The notes under the pieces were generated by a model, which did not search any database, was not told the origin of the DNA, and was given only the letters and a program-made list of their open reading frames with translations. Below, one piece after another: positions 40,214 through 52,254 of a stretch of 64,000 bases of DNA. Position 1 is the stretch's first letter. Every line of letters starts with the position of its first letter. The stretch comes from Ichthyophis bannanicus. Taxonomy: Eukaryota; Chordata; Amphibia; Gymnophiona; Ichthyophiidae. The stretch is from contig CM066033.1 of assembly GCA_033557465.1 (NCBI GenBank), positions 12,029,080 through 12,093,079 of the forward strand. Reading direction: 5' to 3'. The position numbers and the translations under genes were made by a program.

Positions 40214-40713
40214 NNNNNNNNNNNNNNNNNNNNNNNNNNNNNNNNNNNNNNNNNNNNNNNNNNNNNNNNNNNNNNNNNNNNNNNNNNNNNNNNNNNNNNN
40301 NNNNNNNNNNNNNNNNNNNNNNNNNNNNNNNNNNNNNNNNNNNNNNNNNNNNNNNNNNNNNNNNNNNNNNNNNNNNNNNNNNNNNNNNNNNNNNNNNNNN
40401 NNNNNNNNNNNNNNNNNNNNNNNNNNNNNNNNNNNNNNNNNNNNNNNNNNNNNNNNNNNNNNNNNNNNNNNNNNNNNNNNNNNNNNNNNNNNNNNNNNNN
40501 NNNNNNNNNNNNNNNNNNNNNNNNNNNNNNNNNNNNNNNNNNNNNNNNNNNNNNNNNNNNNNNNNNNNNNNNNNNNNNNNNNNNNNNNNNNNNNNNNNNN
40601 NNNNNNNNNNNNNNNNNNNNNNNNNNNNNNNNNNNNNNNNNNNNNNNNNNNNNNNNNNNNNNNNNNNNNNNNNNNNNNNNNNNNNNNNNNNNNNNNNNNN
40701 NNNNNNNNNNNNN
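40214..40713. other. Assembly gap of exactly 500 N
   Basis: All bases are N. The gap separates the 5' side of DIRS-3 from the recombinase end of DIRS-5. The true missing length is unknown; 500 is probably a placeholder. Confidence 0.95.
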
Positions 40714-41528
40714 GTGTTTCACTTGGAAATTGATAAACCAAAGTTGAATGGAATCAAAAGGCAACAAGAAGCTGTGAAGTTTTTATTTTTAACATGCTTA
40801 GTTCATCTGAAGGTAAAAGCTAAAGCGACTGTTTACAATCTAGCGTATGAAGCAATTCCTTATGGCAACTAGAGGCATGAGGCTTAGGACAAGAAAGACA
40901 GGGAAGGGTACACCGAACTGGTGCAAGGAAAAGGCTGGATACCACCTTTGGCATAAAGTGAGGATGAGTTATCAAGGCTTTCTCTTAATCATGGTGGATT
41001 ACCCTTGTGTAAAGGGTCGGGTCAGCAATGCACAACAGGCGTGTTCTGTTAGTTCCCGCTCACCTAAAAGTGGGTCTTGCAAGGATTAGTGAGGGGCAAT
41101 TAAGGAAGATCACCTTCCCACAGGAAGAAAGATTTTTAATCTTCAGGTGGGATGTAGTGGCTAAGGGGTTTTCGAAGGGAGGCTTCATAAGCTGTCTTAA
41201 GGACAAGATTTTAAAAAATCTCATGCCACGGTTGTGGTGGGTGAACTGGGAGGCATTAGTTACAGAAGTAGACCTCTCATTAAAAGCGCTCACAAGGCCA
41301 GCTGGGAGGAAGGACAGGTTGATTCAAATGGGCATGTGTCTGAAAGTCACAGTTCCGCCCGGACACGAAGGTGGGCCCTTCACTGAATTAGTTTTAAGGT
41401 CCAGAGGAGGAGAGTTGGAGGAGATACTCCAGTAAAGACGCCTCTGCTGGGAACTAAAAAGGATTAAGTTCCTTCTCTGAAACCACCAGACTAGAGGAAC
41501 CTTCTCCACTTAAAAGTATAAGCACGCC
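40714..41528 (-). pseudogene. DIRS-5 tyrosine recombinase, left part of split element
   Basis: Minus-strand pieces: STRRAYTFKWRRF (N-terminal, about 41500-41530), RFFKILSLRQLMKPPFE (41.2 kb), KVIFLNCPSLILARPTFR (where the SARR motif should be), then HPHFMPKVVSS and LLHTLDC. These follow the order of DIRS-4 and DIRS-3. The HxxR and Tyr lie in or beyond the gap. It has many indels. Confidence 0.7.
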
Positions 41529-43183
41529 GGAAGGAAAAAGTACAACGTCCACCCTCTAGAGATGGCACGGCTTTAAAACATTTGTGAGCTCCCATCGGGA
41601 CGCTACCAATTTCGGAGTGGAAAAAAGATGCAGTCTGTCCCCATCCCCTGAAAGGAAAAGTCAGTGCCCACAACGAGGAGGAGATGTCGGTCCCGCAAGA
41701 AATTAGGGCAAAATATAAGTCTTCCTATGCTGAGGAGAGCCTGAGCGGCAAGGCCCAGGAGACCGCCGGAAACATGTGGGCCTCAGGCGATGAGGGTCGA
41801 AAGAGGAGTTGGGAGAGGGCCGCATGAAGAACTGTACCAGGGGAGATAATTTGGGGCTGGGATGCGCTCCTTGAGAAGAGATGGATTCTTGGCCCACGCA
41901 GGGAGGACATAAAAGCAAAAAAAACCCTGGCAGGCATTAAGGAATGCATATGAGGGAGCTTTGCAACCGGGTGGAAAAACGCTTAGAAAGCAGGTGGAAC
42001 TGGCAAAGTGGAGAAGTGATGGCGGAGATGGAGGCCCTTATTGCATCGGTACCAAGCAGAACAAGCTCTCCTAAAAGATAAAGATCGAGGACCTCGAAAC
42101 ACCGCCACTCCGCCCGGAATAATGTGCGTCTGCGGAGTCTGCCGGAGACAGCGGGCATATCCGATGCTGTAGTAGCGGTACAAAAGGTTTGCAAGTTCCT
42201 GTTTGCAGCTCGAGGACAGGCACGGAAGAGGGAGGAGAGGTAGCTCGTGCGGCGCCCCCACGGCTTCCACACCCCAGCCGCAGGGACATAGTTATCATGT
42301 CTGGCCCTCTTTTGCAGTAAAAGGGTGATGAGAGTGGCAGGCGGCTCCGGAGGAGCTTTACCTGGGAGGAGCTTTACCGCTGGGGACCGGGCAAACGCTA
42401 CAAGAAGAGGCGGGAAAAATGAAGCCGGTAACAGGCAATATTTGCATGGACAGAAATCAATGAAATACAGGTGGGCTGTTCCCGTTTGCCCCTGTGGCTG
42501 GATGTCGAAGTGTGTCGGGGCTACCTCCGAGTGAGCACGGAGGAGGGAAGGCTTGGAGGGGTTTTTGCGCAAGGAGGGGCCCGTCGGACTACCAAGAGAA
42601 CAGAAAAAAGGCAGTGAGCCCGAAAGTTAGTTGAAAGGCGGCACACCCAAGATGGGAGAGGATGCCGGTGCTGCAGGGACAGCGTTTAAAAGAGGACCAA
42701 TGGGTCAAAGCGGATCCAGGAGACACAGAGTTGGAGGACAAGTGATTTTGGGACTGTGAGCTGTTGATATGGGTAGTGATGGAGCTCAAGTCTCAAACAG
42801 GGGTTATTGTCTGTTGTATAAGGGACACATGGGTTGGATGTAGAAGGGGGTGGAGTAGGGCCTGGAGGGAGGGGGCGGTGGGAGGGAATGGCGAGTATGG
42901 GCCTAGTTGGGGAGTCTGTATATAAATGTTGGGGTATTGCTTGGTGTGTGATTACTAGATTATGTACTGGCGAAATAGTTATTGGGTAGAGGCCTTGGAA
43001 AAATAGCATCTATTGGGGTTGGCTACATGGTCAGGACCAATGCTCCGGTGGGAGTTTGGTTTTGGAGTGTCGGGGCCGCGGGAGGTGGGTAAGCGGACCC
43101 TTTTGGAGGATCTGAATGGGACTATCTTTTGCAGGAGGAAGGGGAGCAGAGCATCAGATAAATAAGGTGTAACAGGATGTATT
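41529..43183 (+). other. L1-like element 5' region, ORF1 not resolved
   Basis: A purine-rich stretch with short plus-strand frames lies between the 5' end of the L1-like element and the pre-RT linker. ORF1 and endonuclease should lie here, but I could not identify either with confidence because of frameshifts. Confidence 0.4.
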
Positions 43184-46100
43184 ATGGAGTTGAATGATAA
43201 ATGGGAAACGTGGTCCACGGGAGGGTCTCCTTGGGATGACTTGAACGCGGTAGTTACGGGGTCAATTTTGGTACAGCTGGGGGCTCAAAGGAAGAGGAAG
43301 AGGGAGGAGGAGGGTCGGAGGCTCACCAGACAGCTAGAGGAATTGAAGAGGGCCCACAACAGACGGGGGGGGCTAAGCTTGAGGGGGGTGTACTTCGAGG
43401 ATACTTGTAAGCAGCTTAATGCCCTCCAAGGGGATGGACGCGGATAGCAACGGGAATTGGAGTGGGTGGGCAAGGTTTCCTATGAGTTATGATAATAAAA
43501 TCGGGCGGGGCGCCTACTGAGCAGCAAAGTAAGAATCACAGGCAGCGTAGAGCTATTGCTAAATCCAAAGGACCGCAAGACAAATATGTTTGTCATAGAA
43601 AAACAAGGATTTATATCAGGAGAGGAGAGGTTTAGGAGACTTACTATAAAAGACTATATACGGCGGTAGGCGCAGGGGGAGTGAAGAACGGCAATTAAGC
43701 AAGTACCTATTGAATGGGGGAAAAGGCAGTGCTCGGCTGGAGGAACTGTGAAGGGGGAGGGGATGGACTGCAGACATCACATTGGAGGAGGTGATGGGAG
43801 CTAATTTAAAGCAGTTGGTTCCCGGTAAGGGGCACAGGGCCCTAGAACGTTTTTTTCCGGGTGGTCTTTTCTAAGAAGCTGGCGGGAGAGCTGGCACCTT
43901 ATCGCTGATGAGAGTGCTTACTGCGGTGGTGCAGGGTGAGGCTCTTCCAGTATCTATGAGGTCAGGCGTGCCATAATGGGTGCTGCTCCCCAAACCCAGG
44001 AAGGACCCTAACGGTTTGTGGATCATACCGGCCCATATCATTTGTTGAACACAGACGTTTAAAGATATTGGCAAAGGTTCTGGCCTCAGAGATTGAGCCC
44101 ACATAATGCCGGGGCTGATACACACCAGGATCAATCCTGGCTTTATTCGTAGGGAGGGCAACCGGCAGATTGGGATAAGGAGGGGTGATACAGTTGGGTT
44201 GGCAGGAAGGCAGCAAGCCATGTTTTCTCCATAGATGCAGAAAAGGCTTTCAATAGGGTCAGTTTTGACTTTCTTTCCATGCGGTGTTAGAGTATATAGG
44301 GGCAGGCTCCTAAGTTTCGAAGCGTGGATTAAAAGCAATGTATTGCAGCGCCCCAAGATCGTCTGTGCTGCTGGTGCGATTAACATGGAGGTTATTCCAG
44401 ACTCCATTTTTTTCTCTTCTCTGGGGCGAGGGACTCGCCAGCGGTGCCCTCTTATCCCCGTTGCTTTTTGGCTCTAGTTATGGAACTGCTGCGGCGAGGA
44501 TTCGATTGGTGCTGGATATTAAGGGTATAGAGGGTAGGGGTTGGAGCAGCATCAAGATGGTGTTTGTTCGCGGGACGATGTGCTATTTTGCCTTGACGCA
44601 GCTGATTGTATCTCTTCCGGTGTTGATGAAGGAGCTTCGAGGAGTATGGGAAGCTATCGGGGTTTTTAAAGGTCAATTGGGACAAACAGAGGCTTTGTCC
44701 CTTACACTGGGACCCCAGGTCATTGAGAGGCTTGAAGGGAGCGTTCCCGTTTCGCTGGGCAAGTCGATCCATAAAGTATTTGGATTTCAGGTTACGGCCC
44801 ACCCTCTGGGGTCTTTATGGGGCGAACTATCCACATCTATTTGGTCCATTGAGGAAGGATATGAATACATGGAAAGGAGTAGAAATGTTCTTTGGGTTTG
44901 GGGAGAATTGCGGTCTTGAAAATGACCTTGTTACCGCGCCTACTGTTACCTATGTCAAAACGTTGCCGGTAGGGATTGCACGTAGGGAATTGCGGTGTAA
45001 CTCCAGAATCAGATTTTCGTTTTTGTGTGGGGTAATTCCATCCGAGGAGTAAAGTAGAAAGGTGATGTATGGGGACTAGAGAGAGAGGGGCTGGGGGTCC
45101 CGAATGTGTCTCGGTATTATGCAGAGGCTCGGCAGGTATTTGAGTGGAGGGGACAATGGGGGGGGCCCTTCGAAAAGAGATTTTGGGAAAATAGAAACAA
45201 TATTGGGCGGAGGGACTCATCTGAATCACCTGCCCTGGATTTTTGATAAGCTTCCTGAGGGGAGGATGGCGGGGCAAATTCCGTAATTTCTTTGGCACCT
45301 GGTTATGCAAATGCGGGAGGCAAATATGCATTTCGCTCCGCCAGGGGTGCGTTTTGTCCTTGGTTGGCCCCCGTGAGGGGGGGTGAGTGGGGGTTTTTGA
45401 ACCCGGTAGAGGAGGGACATTCAAAAGAGATGGGAGAGAGTGGTGTTAGACACTTTTGGGAAATTTCTAAAAGGATGGAGAACTTCATCCCTTCCCAGAT
45501 CTGATGGGTGCAGTATCGATTGAGAAGGGGGTGGATCGTTTTCCCACCATATTTGCAAGTCAAAACATTTTCTACTCCAGCGGTGTATTAGGGAGGCATG
45601 GGAGGGGCTCAGGATGACAGGGTGGCTCTGGCAAGGGGGTGGGACAGGTCCAGGGGTTTGATTACTCAGTTGTATCATGGGTTGGCTGGGAGTGATTCGA
45701 AGTTTCCTCATCAGGTTAGTGTGGGAAAAGTACCTGGGCAGGGGAACTGGGGGAGATGTAGTGGGAAACAGATCCATGTAAATATATCCCGCCAGGCCCT
45801 GTCGGTGGCTTCCAGGGAAACATCCTATAAGTTGTTGTTACCGGTGGTATTACACTCCGGTGCGGTTGCACAAGATGTTCCTGGCAGTGTCTGATCGGTG
45901 TTGGAGGGACTGTGGAATGAAGGGACATTTATTCATGTAGGGTGGGAGTGCCCAGGGGTGCAGCTTTATTGGAAAAGGGTGGGGGAGTGGATGGCGGGCC
46001 TTTGGGGGGAGCCCTTCGAGGTGGATCTGGGGTTGGGGACGTTGGGAATCTGCCCTGATAAGCGGGGTAAGGAATGTGAGCGGCCCAATATAGCGTGCCT

Positions 46101-46350
46101 CCAGGCGGCGCGTAGTGAAATAGCGAGGGACTGGAAGCAGGTACAACCGCCGGGATGGGGAGCAATGGATGAGTATGCTCTGGCGGCTTGTCCTGATGGA
46201 ACCAGTGACAGCTATACGACGACAGAGGGGGAGAAATTTGGGGACTGTGGCTTCCTCTCCTGGACCTATTGGGAGCAAGATAAGCCTTCTGAGGGGGAGG
46301 GAAGGGGAGGGGAGGAGGGAACTGGGGGGGGGGGGGGAGTTATTGCAGTT
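43184..46350 (+). pseudogene. L1-like ORF2 (RT) remnant
   Basis: Order on the plus strand: WDDLNAVVTGSILVQLGAQR with RLTRQLEELKRAH (linker before RT, 43.2-43.4 kb), DAEKAFNRVSFDFLS (motif A, 44.24 kb), GAINMEVIPDSIFFS, GTRQRCPLIP/LSPLLFG (motif B region), TEALSLTLGPQVIERLEG, KYLDFRLRPTLWGLYGANYP, WIFDKLPEGRMAG, and a C-terminal HVGWECPGVQLYWKRVGEWM (45.93 kb). Frames change often; the YADD motif is destroyed near 44570 (VFVRGTM). No endonuclease could be recognised. Confidence 0.8.
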
Positions 46351-46499
46351 GGCACTGGTTGCAGTTGAAATATGTGCTGTATTTGTTGGATTTTATTTTT
46401 AAAAACAAAAAAAATAAATTTACAAAAAAAAAAAAAGTGTAAGCACGCCTAGTGGAAGGTTTCCTGAGGCCAAAAGGATATCAATAAATCTGTTGAGAA

Positions 46500-47402
46500 A
46501 GGTGATATCGTATAGTTCTAAGCTCTCAGCAGCCACACCATCAGGTACAAGGACTGAGGCGGGGTTGCAGAAGAGTCCCGTTCTCCTTGGATAGAAGATC
46601 TGGTTTTGGCTTGAGAAAGACGTAGAAGCATTGGAATACCACGTCTGTCATGGCCAGCGTGGGGCTATGAGGACATATGGCCCTTGTCTCTCTGAAGTTT
46701 GAAAAGAGTCTTGGGAATGAGGGGAATGGGCGGTAAGGCATATAGGAAGTCCCTGACCACAGTGGAAGTGGAAAGCATCCATTGCCTGACTGTTCCGAGC
46801 AGGAATTCTGGAACAGAATCTGGGAAGTCTGGCATTCTGAGGACTTGCAAAATAGGTCTATATCTGGAAGTTCCTCAGATCAGAAAGATTCAAGCAATTT
46901 GCTCTGAATGAAGAGACCACTCGTGTGGCAGCAGTACTCGGCTGAATTTGTCTGCTAGGAAAATTCTGTTTGCCTGGGAGATACAATGTGAGTAGGTGAA
47001 TCTGAAGGCCTCTTGCAAGGACAATAGGTGTAAACTTCGTTGCACAACGCCTGTGAACCTATTCCACCCTGCTTGTTCACACAGGAACATGGCTACCTGT
47101 TTGTCCATCTGGACAAAAACTGTCTTGTAGCACAGATGGTTCTGGAATACTTGAAGAGCATAGGAAAATAGCTCTGCGTTCTAGTAGGTTTATGTGAAGA
47201 CAAAGTCTCCTGATGGGTTCCAGAGACCTTGAGTTGGAGAGATTGTCCAGATGAGCTCCCCAACCAACTTGGACGCATCCGTCGTCAAGGTTGCTTGGCA
47301 CAGTGGCTGCTGAAAAGGTGACCCTACGAGTAGGTTTTCTAGCGATTGCCACCACTGAAGGGACGAAATGAAGCATGTTGAATTTTCTGATTTTGTCCCC
47401 AA
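46500..47402 (-). pseudogene. DIRS-5 RNase H and methyltransferase-like region
   Basis: RNase H: VGWGAHLDN/LTTDASKLVGELIWT (first Asp, 47.27 kb), INLLERRAIFLCSS (Glu-bearing helix), HCISQANRIFLADKFSRV (final Asp). Then FLYALPPIPLIPKTLFKLQR and DKGHMSS, the methyltransferase-like signature (46.73 kb). Several frame changes are present. Confidence 0.75.
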
Positions 47403-47660
47403 GATGACCTGATGTCTGAGTCCACTGAGCGGCTAGGGTCCATTAGGCTGCTCGCATATGCAGTCGAGAATAGGGGACCACATGTACAGTGGATGCCATA
47501 TGACTGAGCAACTGAAAGCATTTCTCACGCAGTCAGGACAGTTTTCATTGCTGCTTGAGAAGCCAGTTAAATTATTCGAGCACAGCAGAGCTGTGGCAGG
47601 AAAGCCCTTGATTGCCGCATGTCTAGAAGAGCCCCTATGAACTCTCAGGACTGAGTAGGG

Positions 47661-48040
47661 TTAAGATGGGATTTTGGGAGGTTTATGACCAATCCCAGAT
47701 ATTGAAGAAGTTGCATGGTGTAGGAAAGAGCAGAGCTGGCCTCTGGAAACTGTTGATGCTCGGATCAGCCAGTCGCCTAAGTAGGGGAAGAAAAATATCC
47801 TAGAGTCCTTAGAAATACTGTTACTACTGCCATGCATTTTGTAAAGACTCTTCCTGAACGAGGAATCGGAAGAAACCTCCTGTGTTCTGCATGAATAAGG
47901 ATGTGGTGTATATGCATCCTTTAGGTCTAGAGAACCAATAGCCAATCCTGACTCTGGATGTAAGGGAGAAGTGTTTCCGAGAGGAGTCATTTTGAATTTT
48001 CTCTCGGAACACGAAACTTGTTTAACTCCCTGAGGTCCAG
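47661..48040 (-). pseudogene. DIRS-5 reverse transcriptase, shortened
   Basis: GLAIGSLDLKDAYTPHP (motif A) and FFPYLGDWLIRASTVSRGQ (motif C; Gly at 47775-47777 replaces the first Asp of YLDD). The segment between A and C is too short and shifted, so motif B is damaged. The fingers region lies to about 48040 (LRELNKF... in mixed frames). Confidence 0.75.
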
Positions 48041-50329
48041 TATGGGCCTGTACCCTCCTGTTTTCTTTGGATAAGCGAAGTAGGGGGAGTAAATTTAAAG
48101 CCCAGGACTTGTTGAGAAAGACGTACGTCCTCTATCGCACCCTCAGCAAGGGAGTGAGGTAACTTCCTGATACAAGAGAGTGGTGAAGGGAGGGAGGAGC
48201 CCAGAACTGAAACCTCCTAGTATTGAGGGGGGGGGGGGCATACTTTGGAAAATGGAGTTTTGTACCCTCTTTCACTATGGAGGAGAGTCCAATGCTCTGA
48301 TGTTATCTGTTGCCACCTCCTGGCAAAGTAACAGGAGTCTGCCTGGAATGTTTAGTGGCTCTGGAATTCTTAGAGTTAGGATGACTTGGTTCTCTAGGAA
48401 GGAGTCAAAGGGACCTTGTGGAGGCTGCATCTGCTGAGCTGGTTGAGCTCTAGGGGACCTTGAGCCTTTCTTGTTGTTTCAGCTTGCTTGTTGCCCCTTC
48501 TGGGAAGCATGGCCTGGGCAGTGGACAGTATGGGTGTAAGAAGGATAGAATTGCTTTTTTCTTGTTGAAAAAAAGGGGTTCTTAACAGTCTTTTTCTTAG
48601 CTGGATTGGCAGTGGTCCTTGAGGAGCCTTTTTAAAAGTAGTGTTTCTCGGACTCTATGAACTTATTCTGGCCGGCTAACATAGAGGTCTTGAAAACATC
48701 GACGACGACGAAAGCATTGAGAATTCTTGCCTCACGGCTTGGAGGGGGGAAGTTAGATAATTGTGTCTTGGCACTTTTAATTTTGGGTCGCAATTGCCAA
48801 ATCTACAACCATGGAATGGTGTGGGTAACTGCATTTTTTGGAACCTGGGACACCCTGTGGTACCCGGTACATTTTATCGAGTCTTCGAGAAGGTGGAAGA
48901 CACCGTTAAAGGATGTCTGTTCCCAGAATTCCTAAGCATGAGGTCCATGGCAAAATCTGATGTATGTGAAGGGTTGCGGCCTCTTCTTTAGGGGCTGCAG
49001 GATACTTACAAATTTCACGTTCTTCAGCTCTCTGTTCCTTCTCGGGAGGCCATGGTGATTGAGAGGCCCCAAGGCCCACATCCCATATAAAGTCTATGAA
49101 AAGATAATGTCCTCCGAAGGAACATCTGGTGCCGCGCGGGAAGGAGAGGGATCCTTCATAAGAACCGCTCCGGTACCGAGGCATCATCAGAAAGAATCGG
49201 AAAACTCAAAGTATCGACGGGCCGGGTGCTCCCGCCACTGCTGTCGACGGTACCCAAACGAAATCGGCATCGGAATGCCTCAGATTACCGGAACCTTCCA
49301 TGCCAGACACCAATTCTAGGGCCGGCATGAGTTGGTAGCATGGGAGGAGCAGTGCAATGGTAAATGCAGATACATCCGGTACCTGTAATTGGTACCGATG
49401 ACTGCGGAACCGATTGTAGCGGCTTTAGCAGTACGGAGGCTGCTAGCAAGGCCGCACAGACTCTCCGCTCAATGGCTGGGATATGTTGATCCATGGAGCC
49501 TGCCGATGTCTGGGTGTCTGCACCAGCGAGCGGGCCACGACCCCAGAAAACATAGCACCAAGAGCTCTCCAGAGGTGGGACGCCTTGGGAACATCTTGGG
49601 ACCCGAATAAATGCTTTTGAGGCAAAAGACCTTCCACCGGGGTTGTTTGGCCGGTGTATGGCTCCTTCAGGGCAATGCTAGAAGGCATCTTGATGCTTAG
49701 AAGGAGATCTACCCTTGAGGACTGATCAGTCTTAGACGGGAAGACCTAGGTTTGGGTTACCTGAGATCCATGGGAGGAAGATAAAGGCCATGGAAGATAT
49801 TGATGCAACGGACATTGCATCCGAGGGCAAAAAGGATGCCAAGTTTTCGGCAGCTCTATTCTGCAGGCCCCTCTTAGTCATCTTTCTGCAGAGGAGGGGG
49901 GACACCTCCGATGGAGAATTAGTCTGGGCCCAAACATTTAAGATACCAGTCCATGGGTGTCGGTAGCAGATAAAAATAGTACTGCTACATTTTGAACATT
50001 TCTTGAAAACCACTTGTTGGTTTCTCTGTTTTAAGAAAAAAATAGGGCCTAACAGCCCAAAATGGTGCCGGAAGCACCAAGAGAGGAAGACCATCCAGAA
50101 AAAGCTTTTCTTTTTAAAAAAAGAAAGAAAAGAAGAATAAATAAATGACAAACTAACAAACAAACACTGATGGGTAACAGGTTGTCAGCGTAAACGGGAA
50201 GGCAGATGCAATCACAAAAAAGAAACATTTTCTGCAGTGACAGGGAATGCAGCCTGTTCGGCTCCGCAGGAAAAATGAAAAACTGAAGAAGGAGAGTTGG
50301 AAAGGCACGCAGCCAGTGCACAGTGGAGG
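48041..50329 (-). pseudogene. DIRS-5 gag-like region, heavily decayed
   Basis: Minus-strand frames such as FINFIWDVGLGASQSPWPP (49.06 kb), the Ser/Pro-rich stretch 49.3-49.6 kb, and MSVASISSMAFIFLPW (49.8 kb) correspond by position to gag in DIRS-2. A polypurine segment with simple AAAAGAAAGAAAAG lies near 50115-50140. No intact frame is present. Confidence 0.5.
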
Positions 50330-50598
50330 ACGCTTCCCAAAAGCTTTCCTATAGGACGCTTGGGGAGCGTTACCACGTGGCTCCATCAATGCCAACAATA
50401 CCCATATGTGATAGACTAGATTTCCTGCTTGTTCCTGGAGATTATGCTATGTACAGCTATTCCCTTACTAATATATGCTGGATTGTTACTTCTCTATACT
50501 CTCTGATATTTATTTACATCTTCCTATTCAAGTTCATTTATTAATCACATTAAGCCGTGAGAGACATATTTTAAGTTTTCCTCAATTTTCCTCTAAGG

Positions 50599-50783
50599 CA
50601 GTGGTTTTTAACCTGGTCCTCTGGGACCTCAAGGCCAGTCAGGTTTTCAGGAATATACACAATGAATATTCATTAGACAGATCTGCATACAATTGAATCT
50701 GTGAATGCAGATCTATCTCATTTTGTATATCCTGAAATCCTGTCTGTACTGGTGGTCCCATAGGACTGGGCTGAGAACCACTG
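50599..50783. mobile_element. Palindromic hAT-like MITE with 8-bp TSD
   Basis: Ends CAGTGGTTTTTAACCTGGTC and, complemented, CAGTGGTTCTCAGCCC. The whole 185 bp folds on itself (GGTTTTCAGGAATATACACA with TATATCCTGAAA; AGATCTGCAT with ATGCAGATCT). Flanks CTCTAAGG (50591-50598) and CTCTAGGG (50784-50791) differ at one base. Confidence 0.85.
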
Positions 50784-51067
50784 CTCTAGGGTAATGTCTT
50801 AGCACATTTCCCCAGGCCAAAAATCATCCTGATGTTATCTAAAAAGCTTTTCACTAGATGAAATTATTCCACTAAGTATTGATCATGAGACCCTTAGAGT
50901 GGACTATGTCATGTTTTTATTGAGGAGATGTTGAATGAAAACATATCACATTAGGAAACATAATGGTTTCTCTCCAGTGTACTCTGGTTTAATAATGGAG
51001 ACAGACTCTGGCTTTTTATTTTTATAACTTTTATGAGGGAGCAATTTCTGCAAATGGGTGAGTTTTG
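50784..51067 (-). other. Zinc-finger debris downstream of the finger pseudogene
   Basis: ATGGTTTCTCTCCAGTGTAC near 50965-50985 is the complement of a TGEKPF finger linker, so finger sequence once extended this far. The rest is unassigned. Confidence 0.5.
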
Positions 51068-51665
51068 CACAAACCATGACTGTCATGAACCTCACCTCCT
51101 AAGCCAGGGTATGTGAGGTATGATCTCTGTCTCTCAAATTTACTGCTAATGCTCAGCATAGTACTTGCTTTGTGCCAAAGAGAAGCCCTCCTTTTGAGTT
51201 CCTAAAATGTTACTTGTATAGGTAATTTATTCAGGCATGCTGGAAATTCCCATTAATTAAGTCTGTGGTACCCAATACAATGGGAAATAACTCTGTATCT
51301 TTCTGCCACATTCTCTTGGTCTTTGACTTGCATTTCTTGGTACTTTGAAGATTTTATCCCTCTCAATGCAATTCACAGAATAGTTGCTTGGAACTGACAC
51401 CGCTACAATCAATGGCCGCTCTGGTGTTTTTCTATTTTACCACTATATCTGGCTTCCTCACATCCAGCTTTTTATCGGTCAGAATGGGAGTATCTTGGTG
51501 GGTGATCATAACCTCTTCATTCTCTGTAATTCTTTTAGGGTCATGATCCCAGTGCTTTTCAGGCACAGGGATGTTGTAGTATTTACAGAGTTTCCAACAG
51601 ATGAGGCATGCCACTTTCTTATTTTATCTCCAGACATGCATTTGTAGATCAGGTATTTGATTGAA
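51068..51665 (-). pseudogene. LINE with restriction-like endonuclease, 3' portion (copy a)
   Basis: Minus-strand reading: ACLICWKLCKYYNIPVPEKH, then WDHDPKRITENEEVMI, TPILTDKKLDVRKPDIVVK. The RPDIVVK-type block followed by an IDV sequence is the PD-(D/E)xK restriction-like endonuclease found C-terminal to RT in R2/NeSL-type LINEs. The shared 3' segment is ALAVNLRD to the end near CATGACTGTCATGAACC (51073). The exact clade is uncertain. Confidence 0.6.
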
Positions 51666-52254
51666 GCTGATCATCTTAGATATGAAAAAGACTCGTCTCT
51701 TTGGCTTTAAAATTTTGAAGTGGGAAGACTGTGTGGTGGCTCCTTATGCAAGCTCTTTTTTAGCTGAAACATTGATGTTTAGCGTAACTCTCCGCAGTAT
51801 CTTTTTGACATCTAAGACAATCACTTTGTTTCCTTTGCTGTTGAAAGTTTGTTGCAGCTTTGGATATATGCCGCTCTGAAGTAGATTTCTGTATATTTGA
51901 GGCCGTGCTGCCTGTGCCCTGACGCTTTGGAAATGCTTCTTAAAGATAAGTGACTCCTTTCTGTTTTTGCTTTTGAGCTCTGATTTTGAAGTAATGTGGT
52001 TTTGTGAAGTTTTTAAAACATTTTTCACAAAGATCATATTAAGTTAATATAAAGATTGCTTATTTGTTGGGAGGTGGAATCGAATGATGAGGCTGAGGTG
52101 ATCAGAGACCTGCAGTTAAGGGTCCGAAGTGATGCCTGTGGATGCCTCACCTTTCCCTTCACATACACACACAACATACATACATATACTTTTTGGCACC
52201 TTTGAGGTGTTGAGTTTTGTTTGACCCATTGTTTTTGTTTTGTTTATTTATACT
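51666..52254 (-). other. Unassigned sequence between LINE copies a and b
   Basis: The minus-strand frame 51744-52037 (97 codons, starting MIFVKNVLKTSQNHITSKSE) is Lys-rich with no known motif and may be LINE or host debris. A CA/TA-rich microsatellite lies near 52163-52192. Confidence 0.35.

Larger units (their letters stand above)
41529..46432 (+). mobile_element. L1/Tx1-like LINE inserted in DIRS-5, with TSD
   Basis: The poly-A-rich 3' end (to about 46432) and matching flanks AAAAGTATAAGCACGCC (41512-41528) and AAAAGTGTAAGCACGCC (46433-46449), 16 of 17 identical, mark target-primed insertion. DIRS-5 recombinase sequence resumes in register across the site. The first about 1.6 kb probably held ORF1; ORF2 follows. 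Confidence 0.9.
46450..50441 (-). mobile_element. DIRS retrotransposon, family C (DIRS-5), right part
   Basis: On the minus strand: left terminal repeat (50441-50330), gag-like region (to about 48.3 kb), RT (48.04-47.66), RNase H (47.4-46.9), methyltransferase-like (46.85-46.5). The element continues left of the L1 insertion at 41528. The terminus matches that of DIRS-2 (CTCCAGGAACAAGCAGGAAA, CACATATGGGTATTG). Confidence 0.8.

Noticed and set aside
40172..40767. Open frames of 180-258 codons across the gap
   Set aside because: They consist almost wholly of N-derived X residues; the open frame is an artefact of the gap.
41937..42572. 211-codon minus-strand frame as a gene
   Set aside because: It runs antisense to the L1-like element in its ORF1 region and shows no motif; it is a shadow of purine-rich sense sequence.
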